NCBI RefSeq assembly: GCF_003050615.1
Contig: NZ_NWBU01000009.1
Location: forward strand, 1-64,000
Reading direction: 5' to 3'
Source of the DNA: Sphingomonas oleivorans
Lineage (GTDB): Bacteria; Pseudomonadota; Alphaproteobacteria; Sphingomonadales; Sphingomonadaceae
Length of the DNA stretch: 64,000 nt
Shown one piece after another: positions 16,996 to 27,370 of this stretch. Under the pieces are notes generated by a model, which did not search any database, was not told the origin of the DNA, and saw nothing but the letters and a program-made list of their open reading frames with translations. Numbering within the stretch: position 1 is the stretch's first letter; each line of letters begins with the position of its first letter. The translations under genes and the position numbers were made by a program.

Positions 16996-19029
16996 TTGGA
17001 CGACAGGTCTGTGCGGATCGGCTTGGCGACGCTGCTGGCGCTCGCGCCCTTGTGCGCGGCCCGGGGTCAGACCGTCGCCGAGCCGCCCGAGGATCCGGCC
17101 TTCGATGCCGCACTCCCGCCGCTGGAGGAGACCGCCGCCCCACCTGCCGCGTCCGAGCCCGCCGCACCGCCCCCCGCTGTTCCGGCACCCGATCCGGCGG
17201 TGGAGGTGGATCTTGCCGCTCCCCTGCCGCCCATCACCACATTCGACACGACCCCGCCGGCGGAAAGCCCGGCCCAGGCCGCCACTGGTGAGGAACAGGC
17301 ACGGCTGCGCTACCGGCTGGCGTTGAGCGGCCTCGACGAGGTCGGCCTGGAGGATCGGTTCCGTGATCTTTCCGCGCTGCTCGGCAATGGCCGGGAGGCC
17401 GCCAGTGCCGCGCAGATTTCCGCCCGTGCCGCGGAGGATGTGAAGCTTGCTGAGCGGCTGCTCCGTTCGGAAGGCTATTATGACGGCAGTGTCACCGCCG
17501 CCGTCTCGCCCCAGGCGGACAGGAGCGGCGTCATCACCGTCACCATCGCCGCCGTCCCCGGCCCGCGCTATGCGCTGGGCAGCATCGCCGTCACCGGCGC
17601 CGCGCCGGAACCAACCCGGCTCGCTGAGGAGGCATTGGGGCTAAGGGTGGGCGATCCGATCGTCGCCGCCGCGATCGAGACGGCGGAGGCCAGTGTCGCG
17701 CTCCGCCTGCCCGAGCAGGGCTATCCTTTCGTCGAGCTCGGCCAGCGCGACATATTGCTCGATCCCGTCACGACGCGCGGCGATTATAGCCTGCCGGTCA
17801 CATCCGGCCCGCTGTCCCGCTTCGGCGGTTTCCGCACGGCGGGTGATCCCGTCTTCGACCCGCATCATATCGAGATCCTCTCCCGTTTCGATCGGGGCGA
17901 GATCTATGACAGCCGCGAGGTGGATGATCTGCGCCAGGCGCTGATCGGCACCAGCCTCTTCTCCGCCGTCTCGGTCGAGCCCGTCCGCACCGGCCAAGTC
18001 CAGCCGGACGGCACCGAGACGGTCGATCTGCTCGTCCGCCAGACCAAGGGGCCGTGGCGAACGCTTGCCGCCAGCGCCGGCTATGGCACGGGCGAAGGCA
18101 TCAAGGTTCAGGGGAGCTGGACGCACCGCAATCTCTTCCCGCCCGAAGGCGCGCTCAGCGTGGATGCGATCGCCGGCACGCAGCAGCAGGGGCTCAGCGC
18201 CACCTTCCGCCGCTCCAATGCCGGCAAGCGCGATCGCACCGTCCAGGCCGGCGCCTCTGCGCTGCTCCAGGATTTCGCGGCGTTCAGCGCGCGGACCTTC
18301 ACCCTGTCGGGCAGCATCTCGCGCGCTTCCACGCCGATCTGGCAGAAAAGATGGACCTATTCGCTCGGCGCGGAGTTGATCGCGACCGACGAAAGCCGCT
18401 TCGATGTCGCGCGCAGCGACAGGCGGCGCAACACCTATTTCATCGGGGCCATCCCGCTCCAGCTCGGCTATGACGCGTCGGACAGCCTGCTCGATCCCAC
18501 AAAGGGCTTTCGCATCACCGGCCGGTTCAGTCCCGAAGCCTCATTGCGCGGCGGAACGGACGCCTATGCGCGTATGCTGCTCGAAGGCAGCGGCTATTAT
18601 TCCGTGAGCGATGCGCTCGTGCTCGCCGGCCGAGTGCGGGTCGGCTCGATCGTCGGTGCGGCGCGCGACAGCATCGCGCCTTCCCGCCGTCTTTATGTCG
18701 GCGGCGGCGGATCGGTGCGCGGCTTCGGCTATCAGCAGCTCGGGCCCAAGGATGCGAATGACGATCCGGTCGGCGGCCGCTCGCTCACCGAATTCGCGCT
18801 CGAGGCGCGTTATCGCTTCGGCAATTTCGGCATCGTGCCCTTCATCGATGCGGGTCGGCTGGGCGAAGGCTCGACGCCCAGCCTTTCGGGCATGCGCTAC
18901 GGCGCCGGCATAGGCGGGCGTTACTATACCAATTTCGGGCCGATGCGCGTCGATGTCGCGACCCCGATCAACCGCAGGCCGGGCGAATCGAGGATCGCGC
19001 TCTATATCTCGATCGGACAGGCCTTCTGA
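16996..19029 (+). CDS. tamA: TamA-like Omp85 outer-membrane assembly protein
   Basis: A 677-residue Omp85-family protein. It opens with a signal-like segment (IGLATLLALAPLCAARG), then an unusual low-complexity stretch rich in proline and alanine at about residues 33-95. POTRA domains follow (LLRSEGYYDG is typical), and a C-terminal barrel begins near 350, including SVRGFGYQQLGP, the VRGF motif of the lid loop. The start is a TTG at 16996; a GTG five codons later is possible. TamA works with TamB to move proteins or lipids to the outer membrane. tamB overlaps its stop (TGATG). Confidence 0.9.
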   Translation: MDDRSVRIGLATLLALAPLCAARGQTVAEPPEDPAFDAALPPLEETAAPPAASEPAAPPPAVPAPDPAVEVDLAAPLPPITTFDTTPPAESPAQAATGEEQARLRYRLALSGLDEVGLEDRFRDLSALLGNGREAASAAQISARAAEDVKLAERLLRSEGYYDGSVTAAVSPQADRSGVITVTIAAVPGPRYALGSIAVTGAAPEPTRLAEEALGLRVGDPIVAAAIETAEASVALRLPEQGYPFVELGQRDILLDPVTTRGDYSLPVTSGPLSRFGGFRTAGDPVFDPHHIEILSRFDRGEIYDSREVDDLRQALIGTSLFSAVSVEPVRTGQVQPDGTETVDLLVRQTKGPWRTLAASAGYGTGEGIKVQGSWTHRNLFPPEGALSVDAIAGTQQQGLSATFRRSNAGKRDRTVQAGASALLQDFAAFSARTFTLSGSISRASTPIWQKRWTYSLGAELIATDESRFDVARSDRRRNTYFIGAIPLQLGYDASDSLLDPTKGFRITGRFSPEASLRGGTDAYARMLLEGSGYYSVSDALVLAGRVRVGSIVGAARDSIAPSRRLYVGGGGSVRGFGYQQLGPKDANDDPVGGRSLTEFALEARYRFGNFGIVPFIDAGRLGEGSTPSLSGMRYGAGIGGRYYTNFGPMRVDVATPINRRPGESRIALYISIGQAF

Positions 19030-22000
19030 TGGCGGAAGAAACCCCTTCGCCGGCACGCCATCGCGGCCGCACGGTCCTGAAATGGATCGCGATCCTGTTC
19101 GGCGGCCTGATCGCGCTGGTGGCGCTCCTGCTGCTCGGCCTCAACAGCGGGCCGGGCCGCGATCTCGTCCGCCGCCAGCTCGCCGCCTATGAAACGGCCT
19201 CCGGCCTCAATATCCGGGCGGGGCGGATCGATGGGTCGCTCTATGGCCGCATGTTGCTGCGCGACGTGGAAATCCGTGATCCAAAGGGCGCCTTTCTCAC
19301 CGTGCCGGCGCTGACGCTCGATTGGCGTCCCTTCGCCTATGCCCGGTCGAAGATCGATATCAGGGAGCTTTCCGCCACCCAGGCCCGGCTGATCCGATTG
19401 CCTGAACTGAAGCCTGTTCCGTCGGAACCCGATGCGCCGATCCTGCCCGACATCGATCTCGCGTTGGGGCGGCTGCGGGTCGATCGGCTGGTCGTGGAGC
19501 CGGCGGTCACGGGTCGGCTCCACATCGTCCGTTTCGCCGGCATGGCGGACCTCGCCGATCGGCGCGCGCGGATCAGCGCCGATGCCATGGCGCTCGCAGC
19601 ATCCGGCGTGGCCGGCGGCGACCGGCTGGCACTGCGGCTCGATGCGGCGCCCGATGCCAATCGCCTGCTGATCGATGCGAATCTCGCTGCGCCGGCCGGC
19701 GGGCTGGTCGACAGTTTTGCGAAGCTCGGCAAGCCTCTGACTTTCGCCGTCAACGGCCGGGGCGACTGGGCGAACTGGCGGGGCAGGGCGGTGGGCCGGC
19801 TGGCCGGCGCCCCACTCGCCAATCTCGCGATCCTCGGCCGTGACGGCGATTTCCGCGTGAAGGGCGCGCTGCGACCCGGACTGGCGCTGGGCGGACCGGC
19901 CGCGCGGCTCACCGAACCGCGCGTCGATCTCGATCTTCTGGCGCGGCTGGACGAGCGCCGTGCCGATACGCGGCTCGTCGCCCGTTCCGGCGCGCTGGCG
20001 CTGGATGCGGCGGGGCTGATCGATCTCGGCCAAAGCCGCTTCGGCAATTTCCGCTTGAATGGTCGGCTGCTCACGCCCGGCGCGATCGCGGATAATGTGC
20101 GCGGCCGCGATGTCGCCTTCCAGGCCCTGCTCGACGGTCCCTTTGCCACGCCGATCGTGGAATATCGGCTGAGGGCGGCCGCGCTCGGCTTCGGCGAGAC
20201 GCTCGTCGAGGGGCTCGATGCGCGGGGGCGGGCGCGGGTCGATGCCGATCGCATTCTCATCCCCGTCTCGGCGACTGCGCGGCGCGTCGCCGGGCTCAAC
20301 GCGGCGGCGGGCGGCCTGCTCACCAACATCTCGATCAATGGTGATCTCGCTTATGGCGACGGCAAGCTCTTGTCGGACAATCTGCGCCTGCGCTCGGATC
20401 GGATCGACGCCACCGCCATCCTCTTCGCCGATATTGCGGGCGGCACCTATACCGGTGCGCTCAAGGGCCGGGTGAATGACTATCAGGTCGATGGCATCGG
20501 CCGCATCGCGCTCGTCACCGATGCGGAGCTGGTGACGGCGCCCGGCGGCGGCTTCGGCATCCGGGGCCGGGTACGCGTCACCACCCGGCGGCTGGACAAT
20601 GCCTCCCTGCGCGATCAGCTCGGCGGCAATGCCGTCATCACTGCCGACGTCGGCTTCACCCAGGAGGGTGTAGCCACCATCCGTAATCTGCGCATGGCCT
20701 CGCCCCGCTTCCGCATCACGGGCGGGGAAGGCAGCTATCGGCCGGACGGGCGGATTGCCTTCCGCGCAGTCGGCAGCTCCACCCAATATGGCGCGCTCGC
20801 CGTCGCGATCTCCGGCACGGCGGATCAGCCGCTCGTCCGCCTGCGCGCGCCGCGCCCCTATGTCGGCGTGCAGCTCCGCGACGTGGAGGCGGAGCTGGTC
20901 GGGACCGCACAGGGCTATGAAGTGCGTGCTCGTGGCGGATCAACCTATGGGCCTTTCCTCGCCGATCTGCTGATCCGTTCCGATGCGGGCCCGCTCGCGC
21001 TCGATATCCGCACCGCGCGCTTCGCCGGCATCGATTTCGGCGGCCGCATCGTCCAGACCGCCGCCGGCCCTTTCGACGGCACGCTCAGGCTTAGTGGCTC
21101 GGGGCTTGCCGGCACGATGCGTCTTGCCGCCGCCGGCGCTCATCAGCGCGCTGATTTCGATCTGCGCGCCGCCTCTGCGCGTATTCCCGGCGATGTGCCG
21201 ATTACGATCGGCAGCGGCACGATCCGGGCGACGGCGATCCTCTATCCGGACGCGCCGGAAATTGTCGGCGCCGTCAGCCTCGCCAACATCCAGCAGGGCG
21301 AATATCTGCTCAGCCGCCTCCAGGGTCGCGTCCGCTATCGGGCCGGCCAGGGAAATGCGGCTCTCATCGCCTCGGGCAATAGCGGTCTTCCTTTCGACAT
21401 CGCCCTCCAGGCGGCGCTCTCCCCGACGGCGATCCGCGCCAATATCCGCGGCACCGCGAACGATATCGCCTTCCGCCTCGCCCGGCCGGCTGAGATCGTG
21501 AAGATCGGCGGCGGCTGGCAGCTCCAGCCCGCCACCATCCTGCTGCCGCAGGGCGAGGTCGATCTTTCCGGCGATTATGGTGCGGCCACCACGCTCCATG
21601 CCCGGCTCCGTAATGTCGATCTCGCGCTGGCGCAGGCTTTCGCGCCTGGCCTCGGCCTCGGCGGCAAGGCATCGGGCACGATCGATTATGCGCTTCCCTC
21701 CGGCAAAACCGTGCCCGTCGCGCGCGCCCGGCTCGACATCGCCCGCTTTACCCGCACGAGCGCGCTCACCATTTCCGATCCGCTGGACGTGGCTCTGCTC
21801 GGCACGCTGTCCGATGCGGGTGGCGACATGCGCGCGCTTATCCGGCGCGGCGCGGCGATAGTCGGCCGCTTGCAGGCGCGCCTCGCGCCGCTTGGGAAAG
21901 GCGCGGGGCTCGGTGAGCGATTGTTCGCCGCCCCGCTATCCGGCGGCATCCGCTATAATGGCCCCGCCGAGATGCTGTGGGCGCTCACCGGCATTGCCGG

Positions 22001-23219
22001 GCAGAGCGTTTCCGGCCCGGTGGCGGTCGCGGCCGATTTCGGCGGGCGGCTCGATCGGCCGACGCTCAACGGCCTGATCCGCGCCAATGCTCTGCGCTAT
22101 GAGAATGAAGCCTATGGCACCGTCCTCAGCAACATGGCGGTCGCGGGCCGCTTCACCCAGTCGCGGCTCGATCTGACGAGCCTCACCGCGCGCGCGGGCC
22201 GCGGATCGGTCACGGCGCGCGGCACGATCGGCCTCGATGCGGCGAGCGGTTTCCCGATCGACCTAACGGCGCAGCTCGATGGCGCGCAACTCGCGCGGAG
22301 CGACGCGCTGGGCGCGACGGTTTCTGGCACGCTCGCCATCACCAACAACCAGGCCGAAGGCGCGCTGATCCGGGGCGATCTCAACATTCCCGAGGCGCGC
22401 TACCGCATCATCCGCCAGGGCGCCGCCGAGGTGACGGAACTGACCGGCGTCCGCCGCAAGGGCGCGCCCGCCGTCCCGCCCGAGCCGCCTTCCGCCGCGC
22501 CCAGCATCTGGAAGCTCGATCTGCGCGTGCATGCGAACAATCAGATCTTCGTCAGCGGCATGGGGCTGGAAGCCGAATGGCGCACCGATCTGCGCGTCAC
22601 GGGCACGGCAAGCGATCCGCGCATCATCGGCGAGATGGAGGTGGTGCGCGGCACTTACAGTTTCGCCGGCCGGCGCTTCGATCTCGACAATGGCACCGTC
22701 ACCTTTCAGGGCGGGCCGGTCACCGATCCGGCGCTCTCGATCGCCGCCAGCACCAGCGTGGAAGGCGTGACCGCCACGATCAATATCGGCGGCCGCGCGA
22801 CTAATCCGCAGATCAGCTTCACCTCCACGCCCGCCTTGCCGCAGGATGAGGTGCTCGCCCGTCTGCTGTTCGGAACGTCGGTCACCACGCTTTCGCCCAC
22901 CCAGGCGATCCAGCTCGCTGCCGCGCTCAATTCGCTGCGCGGATCGGGCGGCGGCCTCAATCCGCTGGGCAAGCTGCGCTCCGCCACAGGGATAGATAGA
23001 CTCCGCGTGCTCGGTGCGGACAGGGCTGCCGGCCGCGGCACCGCGCTTGCGGCGGGCCAATATATTTCCAACCGCATCTATGTGGAGATCATCACCGACG
23101 CGCGCGGCTTCACTGCGACGCAACTCGAAATCTCGCTGTCCAGGGCGCTCAGCCTGCTGTCCCAGGCGGGCTCCTTCGGCGGCTCGAACGTCAGCCTGCG
23201 CTACAAGAAGGATTATTGA
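19029..23219 (+). CDS. tamB: TamB-like inner-membrane translocation/assembly protein
   Basis: A 1396-residue AsmA-like protein with one N-terminal membrane span (WIAILFGGLIALVALLLLGL, residues about 18-38). A long beta-rich periplasmic body of repeated short strands follows, forming the hydrophobic groove known for this family. The C-terminal DUF490 domain is present: GTYSFAGRRFDLDNGTV, then ALPQDEVLARLLFG and the final strands ending SLRYKKDY. It bridges the periplasm from the inner membrane to TamA. It overlaps the tamA stop by one base and converges with the GGDEF gene, their stops overlapping by seven bases. Confidence 0.93.
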   Translation: MAEETPSPARHRGRTVLKWIAILFGGLIALVALLLLGLNSGPGRDLVRRQLAAYETASGLNIRAGRIDGSLYGRMLLRDVEIRDPKGAFLTVPALTLDWRPFAYARSKIDIRELSATQARLIRLPELKPVPSEPDAPILPDIDLALGRLRVDRLVVEPAVTGRLHIVRFAGMADLADRRARISADAMALAASGVAGGDRLALRLDAAPDANRLLIDANLAAPAGGLVDSFAKLGKPLTFAVNGRGDWANWRGRAVGRLAGAPLANLAILGRDGDFRVKGALRPGLALGGPAARLTEPRVDLDLLARLDERRADTRLVARSGALALDAAGLIDLGQSRFGNFRLNGRLLTPGAIADNVRGRDVAFQALLDGPFATPIVEYRLRAAALGFGETLVEGLDARGRARVDADRILIPVSATARRVAGLNAAAGGLLTNISINGDLAYGDGKLLSDNLRLRSDRIDATAILFADIAGGTYTGALKGRVNDYQVDGIGRIALVTDAELVTAPGGGFGIRGRVRVTTRRLDNASLRDQLGGNAVITADVGFTQEGVATIRNLRMASPRFRITGGEGSYRPDGRIAFRAVGSSTQYGALAVAISGTADQPLVRLRAPRPYVGVQLRDVEAELVGTAQGYEVRARGGSTYGPFLADLLIRSDAGPLALDIRTARFAGIDFGGRIVQTAAGPFDGTLRLSGSGLAGTMRLAAAGAHQRADFDLRAASARIPGDVPITIGSGTIRATAILYPDAPEIVGAVSLANIQQGEYLLSRLQGRVRYRAGQGNAALIASGNSGLPFDIALQAALSPTAIRANIRGTANDIAFRLARPAEIVKIGGGWQLQPATILLPQGEVDLSGDYGAATTLHARLRNVDLALAQAFAPGLGLGGKASGTIDYALPSGKTVPVARARLDIARFTRTSALTISDPLDVALLGTLSDAGGDMRALIRRGAAIVGRLQARLAPLGKGAGLGERLFAAPLSGGIRYNGPAEMLWALTGIAGQSVSGPVAVAADFGGRLDRPTLNGLIRANALRYENEAYGTVLSNMAVAGRFTQSRLDLTSLTARAGRGSVTARGTIGLDAASGFPIDLTAQLDGAQLARSDALGATVSGTLAITNNQAEGALIRGDLNIPEARYRIIRQGAAEVTELTGVRRKGAPAVPPEPPSAAPSIWKLDLRVHANNQIFVSGMGLEAEWRTDLRVTGTASDPRIIGEMEVVRGTYSFAGRRFDLDNGTVTFQGGPVTDPALSIAASTSVEGVTATINIGGRATNPQISFTSTPALPQDEVLARLLFGTSVTTLSPTQAIQLAAALNSLRGSGGGLNPLGKLRSATGIDRLRVLGADRAAGRGTALAAGQYISNRIYVEIITDARGFTATQLEISLSRALSLLSQAGSFGGSNVSLRYKKDY

Positions 23220-24976
23220 CGGAAGGAGAGGGGCGAGGATCGGTGGGTCCGGCGGTCATGACCTATGCGTGGCTCCTCCTCGCCGCGCTGCACGTCCGCC
23301 GGATGGCCCTCCACCCCCCGGTTCCGGCCGAGCGCCTTGGCCCGGTAGAGCGCCTGATCGGCGGCGCGGAGCAATGGCTCGAAGCTGGCATCGGGATGAT
23401 CGCTCGCCCGCACATAGCCGAAGCTCGCGGTCACGCCCGGCAGCGTCGCCGCTATGTCCGTCATGTCGATCGCGCTGATCGTCTCGCGTACCTGTTCGAC
23501 GAAAATGTCGAGCGCGAGTCCGCCCGCGACGACCAGCCCGAATTCCTCTCCGCCGAGCCGGCCGACCACCACATCCCCGCTCAGCGCGCGCAATGCATCG
23601 GCGATGCGCCGCAGCACGAGATCGCCCACATCATGGCCATGCGTGTCGTTGATCCGCTTGAAATGATCGACATCGGCAAGGATGAGGCCGACCGTCCGTT
23701 GCTTGCCGTCGGTGCGCGCCAGCTCCTGCCGTGCGCGGACGAGGAAGCCGCGACGGTTGTAGACGCCGGTCAGGTCGTCGGTTTCGGCAAGCTGCTCGAA
23801 CCGCGCGCGTTGCGAACGTTCCCGGTCCCGCTCGACGCGCATCGCGGCGAGCGTGAAGGTCGCGCGCACCGACAGCCACACCGTCTGAAACGCGCCGACG
23901 AGCAGCACCAGCAGCTCGCCGCTGAAGATGCGCGTATCCGTCACGACGATGTCGGAGATTATGGAGTAGAGCACTGCGGCGATCGGCAATGACCAGGCGA
24001 GCGCGAAGTCCCGCGCGAACCGGCTGCCCCTGCGCCACGCGACGCCGGTTGCCATGATCACGCCGATGACCAACGCGAGGACGACGATGGTCAGAATGTT
24101 CGCGAGCAGGCTCGGCGTTCCCGCCGGCGGCATGATGGCCAGCGCCGCGGCCGCAACGACCGCCGCGGCCAGCGCGCGGAGCGATATGCGGCCCCAGCGA
24201 GGCAGCATGCCGGGCTCGATCGAGGATAGCAGCAGCATCGTCGCGGCAGCCTCGGCAAAGGCGGCGAGCATGGCGCAGATGCGCACGCTCGCAATGCCTG
24301 CCGCCGCAGGCACCACGGCCAGCGCCAGTTGGGACCAGAAGGCGCCCCAGCCGATCATGCAGGCGACCCACAGGCTGTGCCAGAGCGCGGACCGCTGCTT
24401 GGCCACGCCGAATAGGAAGAGATTGTAGATCAGGCTGGCGAAAAGCAGGCTGAGCGCGCAGCCGGCGAGCAGCGCCACGATCCCTGCCTCGCGCGCGCGG
24501 ATGGGCTCGGGCAGCAGGCGGACGCGCAGCAGATCATAGGCCGCCAGATCCTGGAAGCCGATCGTCACCGAGTCCAGCTCCACATCCCTGGACGGTGCGG
24601 GAAAGGCCAGATGCGCATTCAGCGCCCAATGATCCCCGAAATCGCCCGCGCGAACGGTGTGGATGTTGGTTCGCCCGTCGACATAGTGGAAGATGACGCT
24701 GAGCTGCCGGAAGCGCGTCTGGCGTATGGTCAGCGACCAGTCCGTCCGGGCGCGTTCGTCGGGCGTCAGCTCATGCCTGAGCCAGAGCCATTGTTTTTCA
24801 TATCCACGGGGTGTGCCATCGCAGCGATAGCCGTTCGGGCCCGGCAAGTGATTCGAAGATGTCACGGCATGGCAGAAATGCGGCTTCAGCACGACGGCCC
24901 CGGCCGATCCTGTAAATGCCAGAAACAGCAGCAGGAAATTGAGGGACAAGATGCTTCTGTGCCGGATGATTCTCAT
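23213..24976 (-). CDS. 7TMR-DISM sensor with GGDEF diguanylate cyclase domain
   Basis: A 587-residue protein. A signal peptide leads into a beta-sandwich 7TMR-DISM extracellular domain (about 30-165), then seven hydrophobic segments from about 165 to 370. The cytosolic GGDEF domain has DDLTGVYNRRG at its start, DVDHFKRINDTHGH at the metal site and GGEEF at 475-479. The residues expected to form the RxxD inhibitory site read SGDV, so product inhibition is probably absent. It should make cyclic di-GMP in response to an external ligand, often a sugar in this sensor class. It stands alone, convergent with tamB. Confidence 0.9.
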   Translation of the reverse strand: MRIIRHRSILSLNFLLLFLAFTGSAGAVVLKPHFCHAVTSSNHLPGPNGYRCDGTPRGYEKQWLWLRHELTPDERARTDWSLTIRQTRFRQLSVIFHYVDGRTNIHTVRAGDFGDHWALNAHLAFPAPSRDVELDSVTIGFQDLAAYDLLRVRLLPEPIRAREAGIVALLAGCALSLLFASLIYNLFLFGVAKQRSALWHSLWVACMIGWGAFWSQLALAVVPAAAGIASVRICAMLAAFAEAAATMLLLSSIEPGMLPRWGRISLRALAAAVVAAAALAIMPPAGTPSLLANILTIVVLALVIGVIMATGVAWRRGSRFARDFALAWSLPIAAVLYSIISDIVVTDTRIFSGELLVLLVGAFQTVWLSVRATFTLAAMRVERDRERSQRARFEQLAETDDLTGVYNRRGFLVRARQELARTDGKQRTVGLILADVDHFKRINDTHGHDVGDLVLRRIADALRALSGDVVVGRLGGEEFGLVVAGGLALDIFVEQVRETISAIDMTDIAATLPGVTASFGYVRASDHPDASFEPLLRAADQALYRAKALGRNRGVEGHPADVQRGEEEPRIGHDRRTHRSSPLSFRQ

Positions 24977-25159
24977 GCCATTTCGTATGCGTTCCGTTCA
25001 TCTAGCCGGTTAGGTCTGGCGCGAAAAGCTTTGCCTGTCGTCAACAGTCTCCAATGCGGAGGAGCTGTGGCGTCGCTGCTTCGGTTCCTTACTTTCGATG
25101 ACTTGGCGGATGCATGAGATCATCTGGTCGCGCTCGGCCCGAGCGCGGGGATGCAAGAC

Positions 25160-25190
25160 AGGCGGAACCTGGCCTAGAGCCGTTCCGCCT
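25160..25190 (-). terminator. Hairpin overlapping the rsh stop codon
   Basis: Perfect 9-base arms AGGCGGAAC and GTTCCGCCT flank a 13-base loop that contains the rsh stop. On the minus strand the stem is followed by GTCTTGCATC, so the T run is poor. It may be a weak terminator or an end that protects the mRNA. Confidence 0.4.
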
Positions 25191-27279
25191 GGGCGATGGC
25201 GTCGGCGGCGCGCAACGCCGCGAGGATGCGCATCAGATGCTGCAGGTCGCGCACCTCGATCGAAAGATGGAAGGTGTGGAAGCTCGAATCGCGGTGGAAC
25301 AGCGCGAGGTTGACGATATTCGCCCCGTGCGCGCCCAATATGCCCGCCATCACGCCAAGCGAGCCTGCCTCGTTCTTGACGATCACGGAAAGCCGCGCGG
25401 TGCCGCCGTCGCTGCCATCGCCCCAGGCGAGGTCCACCCAGTCCGCATCCGCCGCCTCGGACAGTTCCGGACAGTCGATCACATGCACTTCCACCGCCTC
25501 GCCCGGCCGGCGCAGGCCGACGATGCGGTCGCCCGGCAGCGGGTTGCAGCAGGCCGCCAACGTGAAGGCCACGCCCGGCGTCAGCCCCTTCATCGATATC
25601 GCCTCGCGCTGCACCGGCACGGGCTTGGCGACCCCGCCCGGCACCGCATGGATGCCCGATCCGGGCATCAGCGCGTCCATCACGGCGGCATCGGTGATCT
25701 GGCGCCGCGCGATCGCTTCCATCAGCCGGTCCTGATTGGGCATGTTGAGCCGCTTCAGCGCATGATCGATCGCGTCGGGTCCGAGCTGCGCGGGCAGGCG
25801 GCCGATAATCTCGTCATAGAATTTGCGGCCGAGCGCGATCGTCTCGCCCTGTTCCTTCTGGCGGATGAAGCGGCGTATGGCCGAACGTGCCTTGCCGGTG
25901 GCGACGAAGTTCATCCAGCCGGGCTGCGGCTGCTGCGCCTTCGAACGCAGGATCAGCACCTGATCGCCATTTTCGATCGGCGTCCGGAGCGGCACGACGC
26001 GGCCGTTGATCTTGGCGCCCACCGTCTGGTCGCCAAGATCGGTATGGAGCGCATAGGCGAAGTCCACCGGCGTCGCGCCCTTGGGAAGCTGAATCAGCTC
26101 GCCCTTCGGCGTGAAGGCGAAGATGCGATCCTGGTACATCGCCATGCGGGTATGCTCGAGCAGCTCCTCGGGGCTCTCCGCATGATCGAGAATCTCGACC
26201 AGATCCTTGATCCAGCTCGTCCGCCCCTCGGGCTGATAGGATATGCCCTGCTTATAGGCCCAGTGCGCGGCCACGCCATATTCGGCCTGGGCGTGCATCT
26301 CCTTGGTGCGGATCTGGATCTCGATGCGCATCCGCTCGCTATGGATCACCGCCGTGTGCAGCGAGCGATAGCCGTTGCGTTTGGGCGTCGAAATATAATC
26401 CTTGAACCGGCCCGGCACCATCGGCCAGCGCTGATGGATGATGCCCAGCGCGCGATAGCATTCCTCGACGCTGTTCACGATCAGGCGGAAGGCCATGATG
26501 TCGGAAAGCTGCTCGAAACTGATGTGCCGTTCGGCCATCTTGCGCCAGATCGAATAGGGATGCTTCTCGCGCCCCTCCACCTCGGCCTGGATGCCCTTCT
26601 GGCCCAGCAGCAGGCGGAAGCCCGATCCGATCCGGGCGATCTGGTCGCCGCCGCCCTGCTGAAGCTGCTCCAGCCGCTTGGTGATCGAGGCATAGGCTTC
26701 GGGTTCGAGCTGCTGGAAGGCGAGCGTCTGCATCTCCTTCATGAACTCGTACATGCCGATCCGCTCGGCGAGCGGGGCATATATGTCCATCGTCTCCTTG
26801 GCGATGCGGCGGCGCTTGGCCTCGCTCGGGATATGATGGAGCGTGCGCATATTGTGCAGCCGGTCGGCCAGCTTCACCAGCAGCACGCGGATGTCGTCCG
26901 ACATCGCCAGCAGGAATTTGCGGAGATTCTCGGCGGCGCGCTCATTCTCGGTCTGCGCCTCGATCTTGGAAAGCTTGGTGACGCCGTCGACGAGCCGCGC
27001 CACGGATGACCCGAAGCTCTTCTCGATCTGCTCGGGCGTGGCGACCGTATCCTCGATCGTGTCGTGCAATATGGCGGTGACGATCGTCTCGTCGTCGAGA
27101 CGCAGATCGGTCAGGATGCCGGCCACCTCGATCGGATGGCTGAAATAGGGATCGCCCGAGGCGCGCTTCTGGGAGCCATGCGCCTGCATCGAGAAGACAT
27201 AGGCGCGATTGAGCAGCGCCTCGTCGGCGTCGGGGTCGTAGCTCAGGACCCTGTCAACAAGTTCATATTGTCTCAGCAC
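25174..27279 (-). CDS. rsh: Bifunctional (p)ppGpp synthetase/hydrolase (RelA/SpoT homologue)
   Basis: About 701 residues from a GTG at 27279 (VLRQYELVDRVLSYD), the usual N-terminus of alphaproteobacterial Rsh; the longer frame adds 12 unlikely residues. Domains are an HD hydrolase with H72-D73 in LHDTIEDT, a synthetase with FRLIVNSVEECYRALG and NGYRSLHTAVI, a TGS domain (VDFAYALHTDLGD) and a C-terminal ACT domain. It makes and degrades the stringent-response alarmone. rpoZ lies 91 bases upstream on the same strand, as in the spoT region of enterobacteria. A hairpin spans its stop codon. Confidence 0.95.
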   Translation of the reverse strand: MLRQYELVDRVLSYDPDADEALLNRAYVFSMQAHGSQKRASGDPYFSHPIEVAGILTDLRLDDETIVTAILHDTIEDTVATPEQIEKSFGSSVARLVDGVTKLSKIEAQTENERAAENLRKFLLAMSDDIRVLLVKLADRLHNMRTLHHIPSEAKRRRIAKETMDIYAPLAERIGMYEFMKEMQTLAFQQLEPEAYASITKRLEQLQQGGGDQIARIGSGFRLLLGQKGIQAEVEGREKHPYSIWRKMAERHISFEQLSDIMAFRLIVNSVEECYRALGIIHQRWPMVPGRFKDYISTPKRNGYRSLHTAVIHSERMRIEIQIRTKEMHAQAEYGVAAHWAYKQGISYQPEGRTSWIKDLVEILDHAESPEELLEHTRMAMYQDRIFAFTPKGELIQLPKGATPVDFAYALHTDLGDQTVGAKINGRVVPLRTPIENGDQVLILRSKAQQPQPGWMNFVATGKARSAIRRFIRQKEQGETIALGRKFYDEIIGRLPAQLGPDAIDHALKRLNMPNQDRLMEAIARRQITDAAVMDALMPGSGIHAVPGGVAKPVPVQREAISMKGLTPGVAFTLAACCNPLPGDRIVGLRRPGEAVEVHVIDCPELSEAADADWVDLAWGDGSDGGTARLSVIVKNEAGSLGVMAGILGAHGANIVNLALFHRDSSFHTFHLSIEVRDLQHLMRILAALRAADAIAQAERL

Positions 27280-27370
27280 CCCGCCACCATGTGGCGGCAA
27301 TATGCCAAGATGCAACCTCCGAACGCGCGGATTTCAGCGATTTATCGCATCCGCGCGTCCGGGATCCGGC

